From assembly GCF_030409325.1 (NCBI RefSeq), contig NZ_JAUFPR010000001.1, positions 682,001-746,000 on the forward strand: DNA of 64,000 bases. The letters are read 5' to 3'. The DNA is from Mucilaginibacter aquaedulcis (GTDB lineage: Bacteria; Bacteroidota; Bacteroidia; Sphingobacteriales; Sphingobacteriaceae). Numbering within the stretch: the stretch's first letter is position 1; every line of letters begins with the position of its first letter. The notes beneath the pieces were generated by a model. That model was not told the DNA's origin. It did no database searches and saw only the letters and a list, made by a program, of their open reading frames with translations. Below are positions 44,146-52,807 of the stretch, piece by piece. The translations under genes and the position numbers were made by a program.

Positions 44146-45177
44146 ATGAAATTCAAGATTCTATTATTGATCTCACCGTTACTAACCCTTTCCATATCCC
44201 TTTTTGCAAACCCATTAGCCGATTCAGTTGGAGTTGAAAACCTGAACGGCAAAAAGGTGGTATTGCACAAACTTGATCCGAAAGATAACTACTACTCGGT
44301 TGGCCGCCGCTATAATGTAAGCCCTAAGGCCATTATGCAATTCAACAACAACGCGCCGTTAAAAATTGGCGCCGTTATCAAAGTACCTACCGAGCTATCA
44401 TTTACAGCCGCTACCCAGCCACCTGTACAACAAAGCAAACCACAGGTACAACCGCCTGTAGCACAGCCTAAACAACAAGCGCAGCAGCCGGTAGCCCAGC
44501 AGCCAAAACCGCAAACTACCCAGCCTGCAGTACAGCAGCAAACCCAGGCACCTGTACAACAGGCCGCCGCAAATACAAACACACAAGCTGCCGATACCAC
44601 ACCCGAAAAACCTGTTAACCAGGATAATATACAACAGTACAAAGTATCGGCAGGCGAAACTTTATACTCTATAGCAAAACGTTTTGGTACTTCTGTGGAA
44701 GATATTACCAAACTGAACAATTTAACTTCAAGTACACTAACTCCTGGCCAGGTGATCAAAGTTCGCTCAGGTATGCCGCCGGAGGAAAGACCAGTGGTAA
44801 AACAGGATGCTACCGTAGTAACTACCACCCAGGATTCAACCACGGTTGACAGCGCGGGCAATAAGCTTAAAGCAAACCGCTTTGGTCTGTATGAGAAAAA
44901 TGAAACAGGCGTAGCCACCTGGATTGATGATACCAGCCTTGACCCTAAAAAAGAACTGGTATTACACCGCTCGGCCCCAATTGGTACCGTGATCAAGATC
45001 ACCAACCCGATGAACAACCACACTACCTACGCTAAGGTTGTTGGCCGCTTTACCGACAGTGAGGCTACCAAGGATGTACTTATTGTGATGACCAAAAACA
45101 CCGCCGACGCATTAGGCGCTTTGGATAAACGTGTTCGTGTAAACATTAGCTACGGCAGCCCTAACCCGAATGAATAA
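44146..45177 (+). CDS. Secreted LysM-domain protein
   Basis: 343 residues. Signal peptide 1-21 (SLFANP). LysM-like module 1 about 40-85 (KDNYYSVGRRYNVSPKAIMQFNN); a 75-residue linker built from Pro/Gln/Ala repeats (about 88-160); canonical LysM module 2 about 165-208 (YKVSAGETLYSIAKRFGTSVEDITKLNN); and a C-terminal beta domain (about 240-343) with RlpA-like traits (GLYEKNETGVATWID, GTVIKITNPMNNHTTYAKVVGRF). Binds peptidoglycan in the periplasm; C-terminal part may be a double-psi barrel. Its stop overlaps the uridine kinase start by 8 bases. Confidence 0.88.
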   Translation: MKFKILLLISPLLTLSISLFANPLADSVGVENLNGKKVVLHKLDPKDNYYSVGRRYNVSPKAIMQFNNNAPLKIGAVIKVPTELSFTAATQPPVQQSKPQVQPPVAQPKQQAQQPVAQQPKPQTTQPAVQQQTQAPVQQAAANTNTQAADTTPEKPVNQDNIQQYKVSAGETLYSIAKRFGTSVEDITKLNNLTSSTLTPGQVIKVRSGMPPEERPVVKQDATVVTTTQDSTTVDSAGNKLKANRFGLYEKNETGVATWIDDTSLDPKKELVLHRSAPIGTVIKITNPMNNHTTYAKVVGRFTDSEATKDVLIVMTKNTADALGALDKRVRVNISYGSPNPNE

Positions 45178-45802
45178 ACCGTATATTATTGGGATTGCCG
45201 GTGGTAGTGGATCTGGCAAAACCTTTTTTTTGAAGTGTTTTCTGGAGCATTTTACTGCCAGCGAGGTATGCCTTGTTTCGCAGGATGACTACTATTTTCC
45301 GGTGGCTCATAACATGACGCCTGAGGAAAACAGGGAGTACAACTTTGACCTGCCTGCTACCATTGATCATGAACATTTTCAGCAGGATATTACCAGGCTC
45401 TTTAATAATGAAACCATTATTAAGCCCGAGTATACTTTTAACAATCCAAACGTTGTACCAAAAATGCTGGAGATAAAACCGGCTCCCATTTTAATTGTGG
45501 AAGGCTTGTTCATTTTGCATTTCAGGGATATTGCCGATATGCTGGACATGAAAGTATTTATTGATGCCGATGAAGACATTGCCCTGGAGCGACGCCTTAA
45601 ACGCGACCTGATAGAGCGCGGCTACTCGCACGATGATGTGATGTACAAGTGGATAAACCACGTTGTACCGGCCTATAAAGAATACCTGCTGCCCTACAAA
45701 GATGAGTGCGACAGGGTAATTACCAACAACAGCCACGTAGCCCAGGATATCATAGCCGTAACCGAAGAAATATCAGCAGGGTTGAAAAAGAAATTGTTTT
45801 AA
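45170..45802 (+). CDS. udk: Uridine kinase
   Basis: 210 residues. Walker A GGSGSGKT (11-18), then SQDDYY and NFDLPATIDHE, Walker B-like ILIVEGLFIL, the lid RRLKRDLIERGYS, and the C-terminal TNNS. Phosphorylates uridine and cytidine in pyrimidine salvage with ATP or GTP. It overlaps the LysM gene by 8 bases, so translation is probably coupled. Related P-loop kinases (phosphoribulokinase-like) are the only alternative. Confidence 0.88.
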   Translation: MNKPYIIGIAGGSGSGKTFFLKCFLEHFTASEVCLVSQDDYYFPVAHNMTPEENREYNFDLPATIDHEHFQQDITRLFNNETIIKPEYTFNNPNVVPKMLEIKPAPILIVEGLFILHFRDIADMLDMKVFIDADEDIALERRLKRDLIERGYSHDDVMYKWINHVVPAYKEYLLPYKDECDRVITNNSHVAQDIIAVTEEISAGLKKKLF

Positions 45803-45842
45803 AGGATCATAGATCTTCGGAAGATTTTTTTTTATAAAAATT

Positions 45843-45971
45843 GTCATTTCGAATCCTCATGAGAGGGCCCGAGTTGGGAGAGGGTGAGAAATCTTCTGCG
45901 CTAAGAACTTACGAGTGTACAAGATTTCTCTTCACCTCAATACACCCTCCCCGCCTGTTCATCGAAATGAC
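45843..45971. repeat. Palindromic intergenic repeat, family C copy 2, mosaic
   Basis: Ends GTCATTTCGA (45843) and TCGAAATGAC (45962-45971), with AGAAATCTT / AAGATTTCT arms as in copy 1. The left arm also carries GAGAGGG...GAGAGGGTGAG, a piece typical of families A and D, so this copy looks composite. Confidence 0.75.
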
Positions 45972-46024
45972 ACCCTTTTTATTTCTTCCGGACACCAGAC
46001 CAACTATGATCTATTAACCATGAT

Positions 46025-46681
46025 CTAAATAATAATTTCCGGTATCTCCCCTTCAACGATCAGTTTACCCGCGGTAGCTTTTTTAATATCATCAACACTT
46101 ACGCCGGGTGCGCGTTCAAGCAGCTTAAAGCCGCCTTCGGGCAGTACATCAAATACACCAAGCTCGGTCACAATCTTTTTTACGCAGTGAACGCCGGTGA
46201 GCGGCAGGGTACAATTAGGCAGCAGCTTTGATTCGCCGGCCTTGTTCACGTGCTGCATGGCCACGATGATATTCTCGGCCGAGGCAACCAGATCCATGGC
46301 ACCGCCCATACCTTTTACCATTTTACCGGGAATTTTCCAATTGGCAATATCACCGTTCTCGGATACCTCCATGGCACCGAGTATGGTAAGGTTAACCTTT
46401 TTAGCCCTGATCATCCCAAAGCTCATCGCCGAATCAAATATAGCCGATCCGGGTAGCATGGTGATGGTTTGCTTGCCTGCGTTAATCACATCCGGGTCCT
46501 CCTCCCCTTCAAATGGAAAGGGTCCCATACCCAGCAACCCGTTTTCTGACTGTAGCACCACATCCATGGTTTCAGGGATATAATTGGCCACCAGCGTTGG
46601 GATGCCAATACCCAGGTTAACATAGTAACCGTCTTTTATTTCTTTAGCTATGCGCTTTGCTATTCCTGTTTTATCAAGCAT
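46025..46681 (-). CDS. scoB: 3-oxoacid CoA-transferase subunit B
   Basis: 218 residues. Catalytic glutamate in QSENGLLGMGP (near residue 46), NLGIGIPTLVANYIP, and the oxyanion part GGAMDLV. With subunit A it swaps CoA between succinyl-CoA and acetoacetate (or a related 3-oxo acid), linking ketone-body or branched-chain breakdown to central metabolism. The subunit A gene is upstream on the same strand, but 526 bases of repeat sequence separate them, whereas the pair is normally adjacent. Confidence 0.93.
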   Translation of the reverse strand: MLDKTGIAKRIAKEIKDGYYVNLGIGIPTLVANYIPETMDVVLQSENGLLGMGPFPFEGEEDPDVINAGKQTITMLPGSAIFDSAMSFGMIRAKKVNLTILGAMEVSENGDIANWKIPGKMVKGMGGAMDLVASAENIIVAMQHVNKAGESKLLPNCTLPLTGVHCVKKIVTELGVFDVLPEGGFKLLERAPGVSVDDIKKATAGKLIVEGEIPEIII

Positions 46682-46726
46682 GTTTTTGATATTATATAAG
46701 CTGTGTCATTTTGAGAGTTATGAAAG

Positions 46727-46793
46727 CCTCACCCAACCCTCTCCAAAGGAGAGGGCTTAAAAAAACGGTTTAAATCTCCCCCTTTGGAGAGTA
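46727..46793. repeat. Palindromic repeat, family D copy 1
   Basis: CCTCACCC, CCCTCTCCAAAGGAGAGGG and a partly inverted CTCCCCCTTTGGAGAG. Right end is less complete than at 53368-53447. Lies between scoB and scoA. Confidence 0.7.
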
Positions 46794-46827
46794 ATAGCCC
46801 GCCAAGATGCAGTTGCATTAGTTTATA

Positions 46828-47061
46828 GACTCACCCAGACATCGCTACGCTTGTCGACCCTCTCTTCGACTTCGCCGAAAAGAGGGTTAGGAAAATTGTC
46901 ATTGCGAGCGTAGCGTGGCAATCGCGAACTGTGCAGATAAAACCTGCGTAGTTCGCGATTGCTTCGTCGTGCCTCCTCGCAATGACAATTTTCCTTTTCA
47001 TCCCCTCTTTCCGCCGAAGTCGAAGAGAGGGTGGTCCAGCGAAGCGTAGACCGGGTGAGTC
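46828..47061. repeat. Palindromic repeat, family A copy 2, carrying a nested family B repeat
   Basis: Ends GACTCACCC (46828-46836) and GGGTGAGTC (47053-47061). The two halves closely match copy 1, but 95 bases of a different palindrome (46895-46989) lie between them. TGTATGCCATGCAA follows as in copy 1. Confidence 0.85.
46895..46989. repeat. Palindromic repeat, family B copy 1 (nested in A)
   Basis: ATTGTCATTGCGAG ... CTCGCAATGACAAT with inner CAATCGCGAAC / GTTCGCGATTG arms. The second copy (57941-58025) is in the opposite orientation. Confidence 0.85.
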
Positions 47062-47207
47062 TTCTGTATGCCATGCAAATTCTACAATTCTGTCGTTTCA
47101 TTGGTTATTACTCTTTGGAGATGGCCGGGTTAGGCTTTCGCACATTGCAATGACACGTGCCGTTCCATTTTACAATTCTTTGTCCTTCGTCTTTACTCCT
47201 TCTACCC

Positions 47208-47906
47208 TTATTCCTTCATCCTCACCGTTCTTTGTTCAATGCGTTTTTGGTAATCCTTACCCTGAAAAATACGGTGTACGTAGATACCGGGGGTATGGAT
47301 ATGATCGGGGTCAAGCTCGCCGGGTTGCACCAGTTCCTCTACCTCGGCAATGGTCACCTTACCGGCCATGGCCATTACCGGGTTAAAATTGCGCGCTGTT
47401 GACCGGTACACAAGGTTGCCCATCGTATCCCCCTTCCAGGCTTTTACAACGGCGAAGTCGGCATCAAAGGCCATTTCCATCAGGTAATCTTTTCCGTTAA
47501 AGTTGCGCAGCTCTTTGCCCTCGGCAACTTCTGTGCCCACACCCGCCGGGGTAAAAATAGCGGGCATGCCATAGCCCGCAGCCATACAGCGGGTAGCCAG
47601 CGTACCCTGCGGCAGCAGCTCCACCTCCAGTTCGCCGGTGAGCAGCTGGCGTTCAAATTCGGCGTTTTCACCAACGTATGAAGAGATCATCTTTTTTACC
47701 TGGTGTTGTTTCAGCATCAGCCCGATGCCAAAATCATCAACCCCGGCATTGTTGGATATACAGGTTAATTGTTTAGTGCCTTTTTTAACCAAAGCGGCTA
47801 TACAATTTTCGGGCAGCCCGCACAGGCCAAAGCCACCCAGCATCAAGGTCATGCCATCCTGAATATCGCGGATAGCTTCTTCAGCGTCAGTAACTACTTT
47901 ATTCAT
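47208..47906 (-). CDS. scoA: 3-oxoacid CoA-transferase subunit A
   Basis: 232 residues. Family signatures: GGFGLCGLPENCIAALVKKG (34-53), SNNAGVDDFGIGLML, and GGFTPAGVGT-like IFTPAGVGTEVAEGKE. Forms the heterodimer or tetramer with subunit B encoded downstream after the repeat cluster. An exact -7 element lies 20 bases before the start and its -33 element falls in a repeat. Confidence 0.93.
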   Translation of the reverse strand: MNKVVTDAEEAIRDIQDGMTLMLGGFGLCGLPENCIAALVKKGTKQLTCISNNAGVDDFGIGLMLKQHQVKKMISSYVGENAEFERQLLTGELEVELLPQGTLATRCMAAGYGMPAIFTPAGVGTEVAEGKELRNFNGKDYLMEMAFDADFAVVKAWKGDTMGNLVYRSTARNFNPVMAMAGKVTIAEVEELVQPGELDPDHIHTPGIYVHRIFQGKDYQKRIEQRTVRMKE

Positions 47907-47925
47907 GTGTTATAATTGGTTATTT

Positions 47926-47954
47926 CAAATTTAGATATAAGAATCAAGAGTCAA
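47926..47954 (-). promoter_or_regulatory. scoA promoter (TTG-N18-TAAATTTG)
   Basis: On the minus strand TTG at 47954-47952, then TAAATTTG at 47933-47926. The -33 triplet lies inside the family F repeat at 47939-48031, so the repeat seems to supply part of the promoter. Confidence 0.5.
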
Positions 47955-48031
47955 GAATCAGGATATAAGATTATTCAATCAGATTTACCTTTCTGAATCC
48001 TTCTTATTCTTGACTCTCAATTCTTGCTTCT
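47939..48031. repeat. Inverted repeat, family F
   Basis: AGAATCAAGAGTCAAGAATCA on the left and its approximate complement TTCTTGACTCTCAATTCTTG on the right, about 50 bases apart. Confidence 0.7.
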
Positions 48032-48122
48032 AATTTTCGATCCAAATTTTACCTACTAATTAATAATATGAAACAATTAGAAAATTCACGCATTATAACT
48101 AATACATCAACATATAAAAACA

Positions 48123-48686
48123 ATGGCACTATCAGATAATGAGTTCCAGAATGATGATCATAATCCGGAACATTCCAACAGCAAACCCAACGCTTACCGC
48201 GTTGACGATGATGATAACTTGACCGAAGAAGATCTTCAGCGTGGTTTTCTAACCTCAAAAGACGATATGAAAAAACCGGACGATCCCGGCATGGAAGGTC
48301 AGGGTATGGGTGGCCAAAACTTTGGTAAGAATAACCTTACCCCTTCGGGCGACGATGAGGCCAACCCATCGCAAACAGCGGGCGATACCAACGAGTATTT
48401 CAGACGTACGCAACCAGCTGAAGAGCATCCTGAAAACAGCAATTTTACCGACCCGAACCAGGCCGGGCAATCAAACTACGGCCAGGTGATGGATGCCACT
48501 ACACATACCGGCCAATCGGACGAGCAACCCGACGATGATAACCAGGATGATAAAACAGGTCAGAAACCTCATCCACAGCAACCCTATCGTGAAGGAACTG
48601 CAGATGATGACGGCAAAGGCGATAATAAACAAGCGAATATTCCGGGACCTAACGAGGTACCCGATCAGCAAAAGGTAGGTGAATAA
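48123..48686 (+). CDS. Acidic, disordered hypothetical protein
   Basis: 187 residues, dominated by D, N, Q, G, P and E, with no hydrophobic stretch and no cysteine. VDDDDNLTEEDLQRGFL (27-43) is the only helix-prone piece. Such proteins occur in Bacteroidota and have no known function; stress or desiccation tolerance has been suggested for similar compositions but nothing here proves it. Followed at once by a strong terminator shared with the convergent esterase gene. Similar in character to the protein at 1331-1549. Confidence 0.65.
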   Translation: MALSDNEFQNDDHNPEHSNSKPNAYRVDDDDNLTEEDLQRGFLTSKDDMKKPDDPGMEGQGMGGQNFGKNNLTPSGDDEANPSQTAGDTNEYFRRTQPAEEHPENSNFTDPNQAGQSNYGQVMDATTHTGQSDEQPDDDNQDDKTGQKPHPQQPYREGTADDDGKGDNKQANIPGPNEVPDQQKVGE

Positions 48687-48689
48687 GAC

Positions 48690-48725
48690 AAAACGCCCCA
48701 GCTGTTAATTCAGCCGGGGCGTTTT
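48690..48725. terminator. Bidirectional terminator
   Basis: Ten-bp stem (AAAACGCCCC at 48690-48699, GGGGCGTTTT at 48716-48725), extended inside by AGCTG/CAGC; between convergent genes. Confidence 0.9.
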
Positions 48726-48745
48726 GTTTTATTAGCTTCAATGGT

Positions 48746-49831
48746 TTACCACTTGATCTGCTTATCAATAAAGCCGATCAGGTCATCGGCCATGGCTTGT
48801 TGTTCTTTAATGCTCGGATGACCGTTGGTACCCTTGAAAGGTATAAAGTGGGTGTAAATACTTTTATCATTTAATTCGGCTACGGCTTTTTCAATATAGC
48901 CCGGCCATGGCGAACCTTCCTTAGTAGCATCCATATTGCCCAGCATACAAATTATTTGCGCCGCAGGATATTTTTTGCGGATGTTCTTCACCATGTCGCG
49001 GTAAGCTTTAATGATCTGGTCGGCGCCTGGTGCTTTACTGCCAAAACGTTCTTTAAACTGGTCGTTATCGGGCTTGGTGATGATCCATGAATCGTTCTGA
49101 AAAAGGTTGATCACCACCAGCTGAGGTGTATACCTTGAAAAATTCCACAAGCTGTTTGGATCGGTTGGATCCAGCCGGTTATACATTTCGGGCATAATGA
49201 GCGGAAACCAGCTCACCAGCACACCAATACCACTTTTGGCGGTACATACATAATCGGCATCAAAATGGCGGGCGGTGATGGCCGCATAGCTGAGGTACCC
49301 GTTTTCATAAGGCCCGGTGCCCCTGTCTTTTCCCGTTGTATCTTCATCGGCCATACCACAGGTAATGGAGTTACCAAAAAACTCGATCCTGCGTTTTTTA
49401 GGCTCGGGGGCAGGTAAAATTGTAGCTCCCTTAGCCAGGATAAACTGGTAAAAAATGGTTTTACCCATGGCCCATTCTGTGCGCTTAAATAGTTCAAGAC
49501 TGTGGTCGCCGGCGGGTAAACCTTCGGCAAGGGTATAAACCTTTTGGGTATTATCCAGATGCAGGATATTAATTACCTTACCATCTACAATAACATTATA
49601 ATAATTATCGCCGCGCTCGTCCTGCAATAAGGCCGAGGCACCTGTGCCGTTAAAGTTTATTTTGATGGACGAGCCCGTCCAGTAAAGTTCAGCGGCTTCA
49701 TCGGTTTTATTGATACGGCCCGTATACCGGATGTGCTGATCCTTGCTTTTTAAAACAACGCTTTGGGCATTGCAATTGGTAAAAGCCCCTGTAAAAAGGA
49801 GAAATAGAACTATAAGATGAATTTTGCGCAT
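48746..49831 (-). CDS. Secreted SGNH/GDSL esterase, CE2-like
   Basis: 361 residues. Signal peptide 1-22 (a Cys at 20 just before NAQS makes a lipoprotein less likely). N-terminal jelly-roll domain about 30-140 (IRYTGRINKTDEAAELYWTGSSIKINF), then the SGNH hydrolase domain with FFGNSITCG (nucleophile Ser), the Asn block in NLFQNDSW and the His in NGHPSIKEQQAMADDLI. This two-domain layout is that of carbohydrate esterase family 2, which removes acetyl groups from sugars at O-6. Probably exported to act on plant polysaccharide; substrate inferred from family only. Confidence 0.85.
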   Translation of the reverse strand: MRKIHLIVLFLLFTGAFTNCNAQSVVLKSKDQHIRYTGRINKTDEAAELYWTGSSIKINFNGTGASALLQDERGDNYYNVIVDGKVINILHLDNTQKVYTLAEGLPAGDHSLELFKRTEWAMGKTIFYQFILAKGATILPAPEPKKRRIEFFGNSITCGMADEDTTGKDRGTGPYENGYLSYAAITARHFDADYVCTAKSGIGVLVSWFPLIMPEMYNRLDPTDPNSLWNFSRYTPQLVVINLFQNDSWIITKPDNDQFKERFGSKAPGADQIIKAYRDMVKNIRKKYPAAQIICMLGNMDATKEGSPWPGYIEKAVAELNDKSIYTHFIPFKGTNGHPSIKEQQAMADDLIGFIDKQIKW

Positions 49832-49884
49832 TGTAATAGGTAAAGGTTTAAAATTATAAAACTTATTTTAATACAATATATTCT

Positions 49885-50247
49885 TTATTCAATAGGCATC
49901 CCAAATTGCAGCACATAGGCATTGTTGTCAAAAACAGCGAACTCGCGCATGCCGTACTGAAAATCTTCAATAGGGTAATATATCACGGCCTTCTCTTTCA
50001 ACTCGTTCCATATGGCATCCACATTACTGGTGCGGATGTAAAAAGAACCGGTAAACTTAGGTACCGTAAAGGTTTCATGCTGATTCGGAATAGCCAGCAT
50101 GATCTCAATATCATCGCGGCTTACGGTAGCCCAGCCCCAGTCTTCATCAAAGCCAATGCAGGTAAAACCCAGGTTATTGATGTAAAAATCAACACTTTCT
50201 TTAACCCGGAGGGTATACAACATGGGCGAAATACTTTTTAAACTCAT
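49885..50247 (-). CDS. VOC-superfamily (glyoxalase/bleomycin resistance-like) protein
   Basis: 120 residues, one VOC domain made of two beta-alpha-beta-beta-beta modules: SPMLYTLRVKESVDFYINNLGF and GSFYIRTSNVDAIWNELKEK, ending REFAVFDNNAYVLQFG. The pattern of metal ligands is incomplete (glutamates present, histidines unclear), so enzyme or binding protein cannot be decided. 53 bases upstream of the esterase gene on the same strand. Confidence 0.85.
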   Translation of the reverse strand: MSLKSISPMLYTLRVKESVDFYINNLGFTCIGFDEDWGWATVSRDDIEIMLAIPNQHETFTVPKFTGSFYIRTSNVDAIWNELKEKAVIYYPIEDFQYGMREFAVFDNNAYVLQFGMPIE

Positions 50248-50260
50248 TTTTTTGGATTAA

Positions 50261-50424
50261 GGATTGGTGAAGCAAGGACTTTGGGAGCAAGGAATAAGGA
50301 CTGAAGGAGTAAGGATTTTAGATTATAACTCAAGGATTTAGAAGGTGGCCTCCATTAAATCCTTGCTCTTTGCTCCTCAAAAATCCCTGCTCTGAAAAGT
50401 CCTTGCTCCTTGCTCCACCAATCC
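50261..50424. repeat. Long imperfect palindrome, family G
   Basis: GGATTGGTG-AGCAAGGACT on the left against AGTCCTTGCTCC...CACCAATCC on the right, with many internal AGCAAGGA/TCCTTGCT words. It would form a long hairpin between mutS2 and the VOC gene. Confidence 0.75.
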
Positions 50425-50443
50425 ATACTCTCAAAAAACTAAT

Positions 50444-52807
50444 TTACTTTAAATATGCATAAGTTATACCATCGCCTCCCCTATCTGCATGTTCGTCTTC
50501 CAGCCTGTCAACCTGGTCATATTTTTTGAGGTACTGGCGTATCATTTTGCGCAAAATGCCATCGCCTTTACCATGAATAATCTTGAGGTTGTTGAAGCCC
50601 ATCATCAGGGCGCGGTCAAACAGTTTTTCAATGGCGTGCAGGGCATCTTCGGTACGCATACCACGCACATCAATCTCCGGACTAAAACTTGCCAGATCAT
50701 TGGTATGCGAATTAAAGCTTCTGCGGATATCCTTCGGCACCGATGATTTGGAAACCTTAACCACCCGTTTCTTTTTGGCCACGGTACGCAGATCGCCAAT
50801 GGCTATTACCACGTTATCCTTAATCAGCTCAATCACCTGCCCGGTAGTTTCCGAATCAGTGAGTTTTACCCAATCGCCCGGTTTCAGTTCCTCATCGGCA
50901 GCCGGGTTAGGTTTTGGAGGTTCAACCTTAACGGTATTCTTTTTAAGCTCGGTATTCAGGTTCTCGCGCAGGGTGCGGGTAACTTCCTTATCGGCATTGC
51001 TGCTTTTAATTTCAGATATGGTATTTTCAACCAGCTTATTGGCATTCAGGATAATGTTCTTAGCCTGATCCTTGGCTTCTTTTATCAGTACCTTTTTATT
51101 TTCATCGAGGTAGCTTTTCAGCTTTTCGTTCTCTGCCTGCAGCTCGTTTACCTTGCGTTGTTGCCTGTCAAGCTTCTGCTTGGTTTCAAATATCTCCCGT
51201 TTTTCACGTTCCAGGTCAACCAGCAGGGTATCTACCTTTTTCTGACCCTCGCTTATTTTATTTTTGGCCAGGTTAAGCACATTTTGAGGCAAACCTATCT
51301 TTTGTGCTATTTCAAAGGCGTATGAACTGCCGGGTTTACCAATCTCTAACTGGTAAAGCGGTTTCATCTCTACGTTATTGAACAGCATTGATGCATTTTC
51401 GATACCCTCCGTATTGCTGGCAAATATTTTAAGGTTAGAGTAGTGCGTAGTTACCATTCCGCGCACCTTTTTATGATTCAGCGATTCCAGCACAGCTTCG
51501 GCAATGGGGCCGCCAAACTGCGGGTCGGTACCGGTACCAAACTCATCAATCAGTATCAGGGTTTTACCGTTGGCATCCTCCACAAAGGCTTTCATCTTGC
51601 TCAGGTGGGCGCTATAGGTACTCAGGTCACTCTCTATTGACTGGTCATCGCCTATATCAACAAACAACTGCTTAAACACCCCTACCACACTGGCCTCGGC
51701 AGCAGGTATCAGTAAACCGGCCTGCACCATCATTTGCAGCAAGCCAACGGTTTTCATACATACCGATTTACCACCCGCGTTAGGGCCCGATACCACGATA
51801 ATGCGTGTACCCTCGTCAATATGCACATTCAGTGGCACCACGGTTTTCTGCTCGGCCATAAAATTCAGGAACAACAGCGGATGGCGGGCGTTGTACAGTT
51901 TTAACCGGGCCTCGTTAACCACCTGCGGCATTTCGGCCTCAATATCAATTGCAAACAGAGCCTTGGCGCGCACAAAATCAAGTTTGGTGAGCAGGCCATG
52001 GTAGGATAACAACAGCGGCGTATAGGGCCTTAATTCATCAGTTAAGGCGGTCAGGATCTTAACAATTTCGCGGCGGCGCTCAAACTCCAAATCGCGTACA
52101 CGGTTGTTGAGGGTAAATACCTCCTCGGGTTCCATATAAACGGTTTGGCCCGATGCCGATTCGTCATGAATAAAACCTTTCAGCTTACGCTTATTTTCGG
52201 CCAGTAAAGGGATACACAAGCGGCCATCGCGCACGGTGAGCGAGCCATCGGCCGTCCACCCGTTGCCTGATGCGGCCTTAAATATCTGGTCTATCTTTTT
52301 GCGGGCCTCCTGCTCGGCCTTGGCAATGCCCATGGTAATTTCATTGAGCTCGCGCGAGGCGTTGGGCCTTATTTTTCCCTTTGGATCAATAACGGCATCA
52401 ATTTTTTTCAGGATGGCCTTTTCAATAGGCAGGTGCTCAAACAAGGCCTCCAGGTTAGGGTATAAGCCTTCGCGCTCACTAAAGTAAGCAATTACGGCAA
52501 ACACGGTTTGCAGGGAGGCCTGCACCTGGTAAAATTCCTCCTCAGATAAAAATACGCCCTCAATACGGGCTTTATTGGCTAAGGATTTTATATCGAAAAA
52601 GTGATGAATGGGTAAGGCGGCATCATTTACCAGTATATTTTTGAACTCGTTGGCCTGGCTCAAAAATTTTGATATCTGATCATAATTGCTCATCACCTGA
52701 ATCTTGTCAACCATCTGCTGACCCATTTCGCTCAGGCAATGCGCTTTTATTAATTCTTTTACCTCGGTAAACCCCAGCTTATCAACACTATTTTTTGGGT
52801 AAAGCAT
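50444..52807 (-). CDS. mutS2: MutS2 ATPase/endonuclease
   Basis: 787 residues, the family length. MutS core domains III-V with Walker A GPNAGGKS, Walker B LILIDEFGTGTDPQFG and the signature STYSAHLSKMKAF; a long coiled coil (about 515-620: EREKREIFETKQKLDRQQRKV...); and a C-terminal Smr nuclease domain (DVRGMRTEDALHAIE, IIHGKGDGILRKMI). It lacks the mismatch-recognition domain. MutS2 limits recombination and in some bacteria rescues collided ribosomes. Its start overlaps the preceding lipoprotein gene by 20 bases. Confidence 0.95.
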   Translation of the reverse strand: MLYPKNSVDKLGFTEVKELIKAHCLSEMGQQMVDKIQVMSNYDQISKFLSQANEFKNILVNDAALPIHHFFDIKSLANKARIEGVFLSEEEFYQVQASLQTVFAVIAYFSEREGLYPNLEALFEHLPIEKAILKKIDAVIDPKGKIRPNASRELNEITMGIAKAEQEARKKIDQIFKAASGNGWTADGSLTVRDGRLCIPLLAENKRKLKGFIHDESASGQTVYMEPEEVFTLNNRVRDLEFERRREIVKILTALTDELRPYTPLLLSYHGLLTKLDFVRAKALFAIDIEAEMPQVVNEARLKLYNARHPLLFLNFMAEQKTVVPLNVHIDEGTRIIVVSGPNAGGKSVCMKTVGLLQMMVQAGLLIPAAEASVVGVFKQLFVDIGDDQSIESDLSTYSAHLSKMKAFVEDANGKTLILIDEFGTGTDPQFGGPIAEAVLESLNHKKVRGMVTTHYSNLKIFASNTEGIENASMLFNNVEMKPLYQLEIGKPGSSYAFEIAQKIGLPQNVLNLAKNKISEGQKKVDTLLVDLEREKREIFETKQKLDRQQRKVNELQAENEKLKSYLDENKKVLIKEAKDQAKNIILNANKLVENTISEIKSSNADKEVTRTLRENLNTELKKNTVKVEPPKPNPAADEELKPGDWVKLTDSETTGQVIELIKDNVVIAIGDLRTVAKKKRVVKVSKSSVPKDIRRSFNSHTNDLASFSPEIDVRGMRTEDALHAIEKLFDRALMMGFNNLKIIHGKGDGILRKMIRQYLKKYDQVDRLEDEHADRGGDGITYAYLK

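Noticed and set aside
46982..47402. Overlapping open frames (134 and 81 codons) between and over the scoAB genes
   Set aside because: They are read through palindromic repeats and the antisense of scoA.
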